From Pseudomonas paeninsulae (GTDB lineage Bacteria; Pseudomonadota; Gammaproteobacteria; Pseudomonadales; Pseudomonadaceae): 64,000 nt of DNA. How positions within the stretch are numbered: the first letter of the stretch is position 1; every line of letters begins with the position of its first letter. Shown here in pieces: positions 18,651 to 25,601 of this stretch. The notes under the pieces were generated by a model. That model saw only the letters and a list, made by a program, of their open reading frames with translations, had not been told where the DNA came from and made no database searches. Made by a program: the position numbers and the translations under genes. The stretch lies in the NCBI RefSeq assembly GCF_035621475.1, contig NZ_CP141799.1, forward strand, positions 1,848,501-1,912,500. The letters run 5' to 3'.

Positions 18651-19841
18651 TCAAGCGTCCTTGTCGCGGTGGCCGAGCAGGCTGTCGACAGTCGGCACGC
18701 GGGTTTCGCTTTCCATCTGGGCATCGTGTTCCAGCTGATGGCTGAAGCGCTCCAGTGAGCCCTTGGCCGGTTGTGCGTCGCTGGCGAACACCGGCGGGCT
18801 CAGCAGGTAGGCGCCGAGCAGGCGACTGAGGCTGGCGAGGCTGTCGATATGGGTGCGTTCGTAGCCGTGGGTGGCATCGCAGCCGAAGGCCAGTAGGGCG
18901 GTGCGGATGTCATGGCCGGCGGTGACGGCCGACTGCGTGTCACTGTGGTAGTAGCGGAACAGGTCGCGGCGCACCGGGATCTCGTTCTCGCTGGCCAGGC
19001 GCAGCAGGTGCCGCGACAGGTGATAGTCGTAGGGGCCGCCGGAGTCCTGCATGGCCACGCTGACCGTGTGCTCGCTGGACTGCTGGCCGGGCGCGACCGG
19101 GGCGATGTCGATGCCGACGAACTCGCTGACATCCCAGGGCAGGACGGCGGCGGCACCGGAGCCGACTTCCTCGGTGATGGTGAACAGCGGATGGCAGTCG
19201 ATTTCCGGCTCCAGGCCACTTTGCTTGATGGCTTTGAGCGCCGTGAGCAGGGCGGCGACGCCGGCCTTGTCATCCAGGTGGCGGGCGCTGATATGACCGC
19301 TTTCGGTGAACTCCGGCAATGGGTCGAAGGCCACGAAATCGCCCACCGAGATACCCAGCGACTCGCAATCGGCGCGGGTGGTGGTGTAGGCGTCCAGGCG
19401 CAACTCGACGTGATCCCAGCTGATCGGCAGCTGATCCACCTCGGTATTGAAGGCATGCCCCGACGCCATCAGCGGCAATACGCTGCCGCGGATCACCCCG
19501 TGATCGGTGAATACGCTGACCCGGCTGCCTTCGGCGAAGCGGCTCGACCAGCAGCCCACGGGGGCCAGGGCTAGGCGGCCGCTGTCCTTCAGCTCGCGGA
19601 CAATCGCGCCGATGGTGTCGAGGTGGGCCGACACCGCACGGTCCGGGCTGCTTTGCTTGCCTTTCAAGGTGCCGCGAATGGTGCCGCGGCGGGTCATCTC
19701 GAAGGGGATATCGATCTCCTCCAGGCGCTCGGCGACGTAACGCACGATGGTGTCGGTAAAGCCGGTCGGGCTGGGGATGGCGAGCATCTCCAGGAGGGTT
19801 TTTTGCAGGTAGTCGAGGTCGGGTTCGGGGAGTTGCTGCAT
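18651..19841 (-). CDS. M42-like peptidase of the NAGGN osmolyte operon
   Basis: A 396-residue metallopeptidase-like protein. The dinuclear metal ligands are visible in order: SAHLDTIGA (His-x-Asp), HLDDKAGVAALL (Asp), ITEEVGSGAA (catalytic and metal Glu), GIDIAP (Asp) and ATHGYERTH (His). This matches the co-catalytic zinc exopeptidases of the M42/M20 type that are always found with N-acetylglutaminylglutamine amide synthesis genes. It may degrade the osmolyte or trim its precursor; the exact substrate is not settled. The start at 19841 has GGAGACG upstream. It follows ngg by 163 bases containing a hairpin. Confidence 0.88.
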   Translation of the reverse strand: MQQLPEPDLDYLQKTLLEMLAIPSPTGFTDTIVRYVAERLEEIDIPFEMTRRGTIRGTLKGKQSSPDRAVSAHLDTIGAIVRELKDSGRLALAPVGCWSSRFAEGSRVSVFTDHGVIRGSVLPLMASGHAFNTEVDQLPISWDHVELRLDAYTTTRADCESLGISVGDFVAFDPLPEFTESGHISARHLDDKAGVAALLTALKAIKQSGLEPEIDCHPLFTITEEVGSGAAAVLPWDVSEFVGIDIAPVAPGQQSSEHTVSVAMQDSGGPYDYHLSRHLLRLASENEIPVRRDLFRYYHSDTQSAVTAGHDIRTALLAFGCDATHGYERTHIDSLASLSRLLGAYLLSPPVFASDAQPAKGSLERFSHQLEHDAQMESETRVPTVDSLLGHRDKDA

Positions 19842-19931
19842 TAACGTCTCCTTGCGTGCCGCTAGAGAGGGGGCTTTGTTACGCGGCAGGGTCGTACGGC
19901 AAGCCATGTGGCCGAATAAACCGCGGTTCGC

Positions 19932-19965
19932 GGTGCCATCCGGGGTGGTTGCCCCGGATTGCACC
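19932..19965 (-). repeat. Strong hairpin between ngg and the peptidase gene
   Basis: Two 14-base arms, GGTGCCATCCGGGG and CCCCGGATTGCACC, pair with a single mismatch across a 6-base loop. There is no T tract. It is either an extragenic repeat or an mRNA-stabilising/attenuating hairpin inside the operon. Confidence 0.6.
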
Positions 19966-20004
19966 ACGGCTTATCCGGCTACGGATTTGTTGCGCTCTGC
20001 AGTT

Positions 20005-21741
20005 TCAGCCGACCTGGCTCAGTGGAAACAGCAGGTCGATAAAGCGCTCGGCGGTCGGTTGTGGCTCGTGGTTGGCCAGGCCGGCGCGTTCGTTGGCTTC
20101 GATGAACACGTGTTCGGGCTGGTCGGCCGCCGGCACCAGCAGGTCGAGGCCGACCACCGGGATATCCAGGGCCCGCGCGGCCTTCACTGCCGCCTCGGCC
20201 AGCGCCGGGTGGAGGATTGCGCTGACGTCCTCGAGGCAGCCGCCGGTGTGCAGGTTGGCGGTCTTGCGCACGGCCAGGCGCTGGCCCTGGGGCAGGATGC
20301 TGGCATAGTCGACCCCGGCGGCATGCAGGGTGCGCAGGGTTTCCGCATCCTTGGGGATGCGGCTTTCACCGCCGGTGGCAGCCTGACGGCGGCGGCTCTG
20401 GGCGTCGATCAGGTCGCCGATGCAGTGGCGGTCGTCGCCGATCACTTCGGCCGGGCGGCGAATGGCCGCGGCGACCACCTCGAAGCCGATCACCAGGATG
20501 CGCAGATCATGGCCCTCATGAAAGCTTTCCAGCAGCACGCGGCTGTCGAAGACCTGGGCGCGTTCGATGGCGTCCTGCACCTCGGCCGGGCTGCGCAGGT
20601 CGACCGCGACGCCCTGGCCCTGTTCGCCGTCCACCGGCTTGACCACCAGACTGCCATGTTCGGCCAGGAAGGCGGCGTTCTCTTCGGCGCTGCCGGCCAG
20701 GCGCTGGGCCGGCAGGCTAAGGCCGACGCGGCTGAGGGCGCGATGGGTCAGGCGTTTGTCCTGGCACAGGGTCATGCTTACCGCGCTGGTCAGGTCGGTC
20801 AGCGATTCGCGGCAGCGGATACGCCGGCCGCCGTGGCTCAAGGTGAACAGTCCGGCTTCGGCGTCGTCCACGTGCGCCTCGATACCGCGACGCAGGGCTT
20901 CGTCGACGATGATTCGCGCATAGGGGTTGAGGTCGGCCTCAGGACCGGGGCCGAGGAACAGTGGCTGGTTGATGCTGTTCTTGCGCTTGATGCTGAAGGT
21001 TTGCAGTTCGCGAAAGCCGAGCTTGGCATACAGCCCCTTGGCCTGGCGGTTGTCGTGCAGCACCGAGAGGTCGAGGTAGCTCAGACCGCGGCTCATGAAG
21101 TGTTCGATCAGGTGGCGCACCAGCACTTCGCCGACCCCAGGGCGGTTGCACCGTGGGTCGACCGCCAGGCACCACAGGCTGCTGCCGTGCTCCGGATCCC
21201 GGTAGGCCTTGAGGTGATTGAGGCCCATTACGCTACCAATCACTGCGCCGCTGTCTTCGTCTTCAGCCAGCCAGTACACCGGGCCACCCTGATGGCGCGG
21301 GGTGAGTTTTGTCGGGTCGATCGGCAGCATGCCGCGCATCTGGTACAGGCAGTTGATTGCCTGCCAGTCCTCGGCATTCTGTGCGCGGCGGATGCGGTAG
21401 CCGCGAAAGCCGCTGTGCGCCGGGCGGTAGTCGCTGAACCACAGGCGGAAGGTGTCCGAGGGGTCGAGAAACAACTGTTGCGGCGCTTGCGCCAGCACCT
21501 GCTGCGGGGCGGCGACGTACAGGGCAATATCGCGCTCGCCCGGTTGCTCGCTCAACAGTTCGTGCGCCAATTCGGCGGCATCAGGGTAGGTGTGGCCAAT
21601 CAACAGGCGGCCCCAGCCACAGTTCAGGGCCAGGGGTTGGCAGGGTTCGGTAGCGTTATCTTCGGCAAAGCGAGCCTGTAGGCGCTCGTAGGAGGGCGCC
21701 TGGCCGCGCAGCAGGCGTTGATTGAAGGCATTGGCGCGCAT
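20005..21741 (-). CDS. ngg: N-acetylglutaminylglutamine synthetase
   Basis: A 578-residue two-domain enzyme that makes the dipeptide N-acetylglutaminylglutamine, the precursor of the osmoprotectant NAGGN. The N-terminal half is a GNAT acetyltransferase (GVGEVLVRHLIEHFMSRGLSYLDLSV, then NRQAKGLYAKLGF near residues 195-225). The C-terminal half (about 300-575) is an ATP-grasp ligase with KPVDGEQGQGVAVDLRSP and VVGLDLLVPAADQPEHVFIEANERAGL. The two halves are consistent with acetylation of Gln and ligation to a second Gln. It lies directly after the asparagine-synthetase-like gene in the same operon. Confidence 0.92.
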   Translation of the reverse strand: MRANAFNQRLLRGQAPSYERLQARFAEDNATEPCQPLALNCGWGRLLIGHTYPDAAELAHELLSEQPGERDIALYVAAPQQVLAQAPQQLFLDPSDTFRLWFSDYRPAHSGFRGYRIRRAQNAEDWQAINCLYQMRGMLPIDPTKLTPRHQGGPVYWLAEDEDSGAVIGSVMGLNHLKAYRDPEHGSSLWCLAVDPRCNRPGVGEVLVRHLIEHFMSRGLSYLDLSVLHDNRQAKGLYAKLGFRELQTFSIKRKNSINQPLFLGPGPEADLNPYARIIVDEALRRGIEAHVDDAEAGLFTLSHGGRRIRCRESLTDLTSAVSMTLCQDKRLTHRALSRVGLSLPAQRLAGSAEENAAFLAEHGSLVVKPVDGEQGQGVAVDLRSPAEVQDAIERAQVFDSRVLLESFHEGHDLRILVIGFEVVAAAIRRPAEVIGDDRHCIGDLIDAQSRRRQAATGGESRIPKDAETLRTLHAAGVDYASILPQGQRLAVRKTANLHTGGCLEDVSAILHPALAEAAVKAARALDIPVVGLDLLVPAADQPEHVFIEANERAGLANHEPQPTAERFIDLLFPLSQVG

Positions 21742-21857
21742 GGGTGTGCTTCCTTGGCTTTCAGCTGCGCCCGGACAGTGGCTGGGCGCGTGAATATAGT
21801 CGTGACATCCCCGGATTCGGTCCGGGCTGCGACCCTCGGTCGAACAATTGCTTAGAG

Positions 21858-21895
21858 CCCCGGCAGCCGCGCTTGGTTCAGCTGGGTTGCCGGGG
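21858..21895 (-). repeat. Hairpin between the asnB-like gene and ngg
   Basis: CCCCGGCAGCC (from 21858) pairs with GGGTTGCCGGGG (to 21895), an 8-bp core stem extended by weaker pairs, in the 162-base gap after the first gene. No T tract. A smaller hairpin CCCGGA/TCCGGG lies further along. Role unclear. Confidence 0.45.
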
Positions 21896-21903
21896 TACCA
21901 GGC

Positions 21904-23673
21904 TTACAGGCCTTGCTCGCTCAGCCACAGGTTGAGCGCCGCCATCTGCCACAGCTTGGAGCCGCGCAGCGGCGTGAGCTGGCCATGCGGGTCAGTCAGC
22001 AGGCGGTCGAGCATGGCCGGGTTGAACAGTCCGCGATCCTGGCTCGGGTCGACCAGCAGGTCGCGCACCCAGCCCAGAGTGGCGCCTTCCAGGTGCTTGA
22101 GACCCGGCACTGGGAAATAGCCCTTCTGGCGATCGATCACTTCGGCCGGAATGACCTGGCGCGCCGCCTCCTTGAGTACGTGCTTGCCGCCGTTGGGCAG
22201 CTTGAAACGTCCGGGAATGCGCGCGGAAAGCTCGGCCAGACGATAGTCGAGGAACGGCGTGCGCGCCTCCAGGCCCCAGGCCATGGTCATGTTGTCGACC
22301 CGCTTGACCGGGTCGTCGACCAGCATCACCGTGCTGTCCAGGCGCAGCGCCTTGTCCACCGCGGCGTCGGCACCGGGCTGGGCGAAGTGCTGGCGGACGA
22401 AGTCGCCGGCCATGTCGCCAGTCAGCCATGCAGGCTGTACGCAGGCGGCGTACTCGTCGTGATCGCGGTCGAAGAACGCCTGGCGGTAGGCCGCGAAGGC
22501 ATCGTCGGCGCCGTCCACCAGCGGGTACCAGTGGTAGCCGGCGAACAGCTCGTCGGCGCCCTGACCGCTTTGCACCACCTTGCAGTGCTTGGCCACCTCG
22601 CGCGACAACAGATAGAAGGCGATGCAGTCATGGCTGACCATCGGCTCGCTCATGGCGCGGAAGGCTGCTGGCAGTTGTTCGAGAATCTCGTTCTCGCCGA
22701 TGCGCAGCTGATGGTGGCGGGTCTTGAAGCGCTCGGCGATCAGGTCGGAGTACTGGAACTCGTCGCCACGCTCGCCACCGGCATCCTCAAAACCGATGGA
22801 GAAGGTCGACAGCTGTTCGATCCCGGCTTCGCGCAGCAGGCCGACCAGCAGGCTGGAGTCGACGCCGCCGGAAAGCAGTACGCCGACTTCCACGGCGGCA
22901 CGTTGACGGATCGACACCGCCTCGCGCATGCCATCGAGGACGCGCTCGCTCCAGTCTTCCAGGCTGTAATCGACCTCATCGCTTTGCGGGCCAAACTGCA
23001 GGCTCCACCAGGTCTGCTGTTCGCAGTTGCCCTGGGCGTCGATACGCATCCAGCTGGCCGCGGGCAGTTTCTCCACACCGGCGAGGATGGTGCGCGGCGC
23101 CGGGACCACGGCATGAAAGTTCAGGTAGTGGTTGAGTGCGATGGGGTCGAGGGTCTTGCCGATATCGCCGCCCTTTAGCAGGGCCGGCAGGCTGGAGGCG
23201 AAGCGCAGGCGTTGGCCGGTGCGCGACAGGTACAGCGGTTTGACCCCCAGGCGGTCACGGGCGATGAACAGTTGCTGGGTGTCACGCTCCCACACGGCGA
23301 AGGCGAACATACCGTTGAGCTTGGGTAGCAGGTCCGCGCCCCAGGCGTGATAGCCCTTGAGCAGTACCTCGGTGTCACCACCGGAAAAGAAGCGATAGCC
23401 AAGGCCTTGCAGCTCGGTACGCAGTTCCGGGTAGTTGTAGATGGCGCCGTTGAACACCATGGACAGGCCGAGGTCGCTGTCGATCATCGGCTGGCCGGAG
23501 GCTTCGGCGAGATCCATGATCTTTAGCCGACGGTGGCCGAGGGCGATGGGGCCCTGGCTATGAAAGCCGTGGGCATCGGGGCCACGAGGGGCCAGGTGGT
23601 GAGTGATTCGCTCGACCGCGGCCAAGTCGGCCGGTCGTTGATCAAAGCGTAGTTCTCCAGCTATTCCGCACAT
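21904..23673 (-). CDS. asnB: Asparagine-synthetase-like amidotransferase of NAGGN synthesis
   Basis: A 589-residue class II glutamine amidotransferase. It begins MCGIAGELRF, so Cys2 becomes the N-terminal nucleophile of the glutaminase domain (1-200). The ATP-pyrophosphatase synthetase domain follows with LLSGGVDSSLLVGLLR (about 262-277). In this context it is thought to convert N-acetylglutaminylglutamine to its amide, not to make asparagine. The start at 23673 is fixed by the need for Cys2 and is preceded by AAGGAA. It leads the operon with ngg, the M42-like peptidase and the sensor, and is divergent from the MarR gene (113 bases). Confidence 0.92.
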   Translation of the reverse strand: MCGIAGELRFDQRPADLAAVERITHHLAPRGPDAHGFHSQGPIALGHRRLKIMDLAEASGQPMIDSDLGLSMVFNGAIYNYPELRTELQGLGYRFFSGGDTEVLLKGYHAWGADLLPKLNGMFAFAVWERDTQQLFIARDRLGVKPLYLSRTGQRLRFASSLPALLKGGDIGKTLDPIALNHYLNFHAVVPAPRTILAGVEKLPAASWMRIDAQGNCEQQTWWSLQFGPQSDEVDYSLEDWSERVLDGMREAVSIRQRAAVEVGVLLSGGVDSSLLVGLLREAGIEQLSTFSIGFEDAGGERGDEFQYSDLIAERFKTRHHQLRIGENEILEQLPAAFRAMSEPMVSHDCIAFYLLSREVAKHCKVVQSGQGADELFAGYHWYPLVDGADDAFAAYRQAFFDRDHDEYAACVQPAWLTGDMAGDFVRQHFAQPGADAAVDKALRLDSTVMLVDDPVKRVDNMTMAWGLEARTPFLDYRLAELSARIPGRFKLPNGGKHVLKEAARQVIPAEVIDRQKGYFPVPGLKHLEGATLGWVRDLLVDPSQDRGLFNPAMLDRLLTDPHGQLTPLRGSKLWQMAALNLWLSEQGL

Positions 23674-23786
23674 AGGGTTCCTTACCGGTATTGCCGTTGG
23701 GGAGTGGTTCTGGCTCGCCGAGCCTTGTACAGGGAAACAAATAAATGCTTTCATGTCAAAGCGATAAGATGACTTAGAAGGCATGT

Positions 23787-24260
23787 ATGACTGAAAAAAT
23801 AGTTCCTACTGAAATAGATTTGTCATCTGTGATGACGCTCGATCTGCCGATTTTCCAGTCGCTAAGGCGCCTGCAGCAGGCGGGTGAGGTGCATGCCAAG
23901 CGCCTGGCCCGTTTCGGCGGACTGACGCCCATGCAGTTGATGATCCTGCAGGTGCTGGCCGGTGAGGAACGATTGACCGCCAGCGACCTGAGTGGACGGG
24001 TCAGCCTCACGGCGGCGACCCTGTCGGGCATGCTCGATCGTCTGGTGGAGCGCGGCCTGTTGCAGCGCCAGCGTGACGATCAGGATCGCCGTCGCCAGTG
24101 GTTGCTGCTCAGCGATGCTGGCCGTGAACTGGTGCAGCAAGCGCCGACACTGCTGCCGCCGGAGTTTCGCCAGCGCTTCGCCGCGCTCAAGGATTGGGAG
24201 CGACACAACCTGACCGCTGCGCTGCTTCGCGCGGCGGAACTGTGCGGCGAGATGGAGTGA
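23787..24260 (+). CDS. MarR family transcriptional regulator
   Basis: A 157-residue winged-helix repressor-type protein. The DNA-binding part is near residues 48-110: LTPMQLMILQVLAGEERLTASDLSGRVSLTAATLSGMLDRLVERGLLQRQRDDQDRRRQWLLLSDAGREL, with the MarR wing motif. AAGG lies at 23777-23780, which supports ATG 23787 over ATG 23783. It is divergent from the osmolyte operon, sharing a 113-base region with GTCA/TGAC half-sites at 23755-23773. It is a candidate local regulator of that operon; the inducer is unknown. Confidence 0.88.
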   Translation: MTEKIVPTEIDLSSVMTLDLPIFQSLRRLQQAGEVHAKRLARFGGLTPMQLMILQVLAGEERLTASDLSGRVSLTAATLSGMLDRLVERGLLQRQRDDQDRRRQWLLLSDAGRELVQQAPTLLPPEFRQRFAALKDWERHNLTAALLRAAELCGEME

Positions 24261-24692
24261 GCGAACGGCGGAATGTGTCGCCTGGAGCGGCTGTTGGCAC
24301 CGCCAGGCCTGGAGCGCCCAGCCATCCGTAGAAGGGCAGCTCCGCGACGAAGTGAAGTCAGGTCGGTAACCAACCCACGTATATCAGAGTGATCCACCGT
24401 CGCAGAATCGTCCTCCATACCCTGAACCTAAGCCACTGCGAGGAGAGCAAAAACGAAATGCTGGATCCATAGTTGATAGGTCAATCCATATCAGGATGCC
24501 ACTCGCCGAAGGCCGTGCGCCATGGCTCAGCGACGCGGCACAACAGCCGGCGGGTTGTCGCTGCGCTCCGAACGGAACGCCGCCCGAGCCGCCCCACAAT
24601 CTCGACTATTCGCCAGATCTGGACCAAAGCGCTCAAGCGGCACTCTGCAGGAGCCAGCAAAGACTTGGCGTCCCCTCTGGCACCTACAAAAC
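24261..24692. other. Gene-free gap containing a dispersed repeat
   Basis: 432 bases between the MarR gene and the converging CsoR-like gene. No gene seen. Positions 24546-24598 hold the repeat whose inverted relative is at 15712-15753; its CGGAACGCCGCCCG block is also at 9275-9288. The rest has no recognisable signal. Confidence 0.5.
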
Positions 24693-24962
24693 TCAGGTGT
24701 ACTTGGTGAAAATGGCGCGAACCCGGGCGAGGGTTTCACTGGGGTCGTGCTCGGGGTCGAGTACGGCTTCTTCCAGCAGGCAGGCGAGCATCTCCTGGTA
24801 GGCCTTGTCCAGCGCCTTGCGGGCGGCAGCGAATTGCTGGGCGATGGCCTCGCAGTCCTCGCTGCGGCGGATCATCGCCTGGATGCCGCGGATCTGCCCT
24901 TCGACCCGGGCCAGGCGCTTGAGCATGGCGTCTTCATGGGCCGCGCGGGTTTGTTCGCTCAT
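24693..24962 (-). CDS. CsoR/FrmR-family repressor lacking the copper ligand set
   Basis: An 89-residue all-helical repressor of the DUF156 family (AMLKRLARVEGQIRGIQAMI, then CEAIAQQFAAARKAL). Family members bind a short palindrome and let go on binding Cu(I), Ni/Co, formaldehyde or persulfide. Cys37 matches the first ligand position, but the usual His and second Cys four residues later are Leu62 and Ala66 here, with Cys61 displaced. Copper sensing by the known site therefore seems impossible; a Cys37/Cys61 thiol chemistry is conceivable. The ATG at 24962 overlaps the stop of the haem gene, so the two are co-translated. A matching operator sits before the operon at 25542-25557. Confidence 0.85.
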   Translation of the reverse strand: MSEQTRAAHEDAMLKRLARVEGQIRGIQAMIRRSEDCEAIAQQFAAARKALDKAYQEMLACLLEEAVLDPEHDPSETLARVRAIFTKYT

Positions 24963-25519
24963 GGTGCTGCAGCCGCCAGCGTGCGCCGCAGAGTGAAGGC
25001 GCCGCGTAGTTCGCCCAGGCCAAAGCCGCTGGCCTGATCCGCGGGATAGTCTTGTTCGATCTGCGCCGCTACCTCGGGCTTGATCGCCTGGCCGTGACAA
25101 ACCAGGCACGGCTCGCCGGTGGCGATGGCTTGCATGTAACGGAACTCGCCGTCGACGACCGCCGACGCGCTCATCTGCGTCAGCTCTTCGCCGGCGCTTT
25201 GCCGCTGTAAAAAGTCTTCCAGTACCTGACGTTCCCAGGCATCTGGCTGATTATCCGGGTTGCGCAGGTGCAGGGCGGTGCGTCCGACTTTCCAGGGGTG
25301 CTGGCTGTGCTCCACGGCGATAGTTGGCGCGAGCAGTTGGCAGGCTTGCACGGCCTGCACCGGGCCGCCGGCCGCGACGGCAGTTTTCACCGTCTGCATC
25401 AACTGTTGCTGGAAGGGTGGGATAAGGCCGGCGGCTTCGCGTTCGAGGTTGGCCAGGTCTGCAGCAGGAGCGGCCCAGGCCAGGGTCGGCAGGGCGGCGA
25501 GTACGAGGATCAGGCGCAT
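24959..25519 (-). CDS. Periplasmic c-type haem protein, DUF3365 (Tll0287-like)
   Basis: A 186-residue exported protein. The signal peptide MRLILVLAALPTLAWA precedes a DUF3365 domain (about 20-180). Family features are Cys60, RTALHLRNPDNQPDAWE, FRYMQAI and a single haem site CLVCH at 138-142, near the end. DUF3365 is a haem-binding sensory or redox domain, also fused to kinases in other bacteria. Here it stands alone and is exported, upstream of the CsoR-like repressor in the same operon. The start at 25519 is supported by the signal peptide and an upstream GGAG. It could be a redox carrier or a detoxifying protein for whatever the repressor senses; the substrate is unknown. Confidence 0.82.
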   Translation of the reverse strand: MRLILVLAALPTLAWAAPAADLANLEREAAGLIPPFQQQLMQTVKTAVAAGGPVQAVQACQLLAPTIAVEHSQHPWKVGRTALHLRNPDNQPDAWERQVLEDFLQRQSAGEELTQMSASAVVDGEFRYMQAIATGEPCLVCHGQAIKPEVAAQIEQDYPADQASGFGLGELRGAFTLRRTLAAAAP

Positions 25520-25541
25520 GCTGGTGTCACTCCGTGTCTGT

Positions 25542-25557
25542 ATACCCCGTAGGGTAT
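25542..25557 (-). promoter_or_regulatory. Perfect palindromic operator for the CsoR-like repressor
   Basis: ATACCC-CGTA-GGGTAT, a perfect 6+6 inverted repeat with a 4-base spacer, 22 bases before the haem gene start. CsoR, RcnR and CstR sites are GC-rich-centre palindromes of the same ATACCC/GGGTAT kind. It most likely overlaps the operon promoter and gives autoregulation. Confidence 0.75.
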
Positions 25558-25601
25558 GTGTGGGTCGTGAGTGCAAGCAAGCGCCACGTCTGGGGTTGCG
25601 G

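Noticed and set aside
19852..21681. A 609-codon plus-strand frame opposite ngg
   Set aside because: Antisense shadow of a clear two-domain enzyme, no domain of its own and no ribosome site.
21913..23178. A 421-codon plus-strand frame opposite the asnB-like gene
   Set aside because: Antisense to a gene with intact catalytic motifs; composition is that of a shadow frame.
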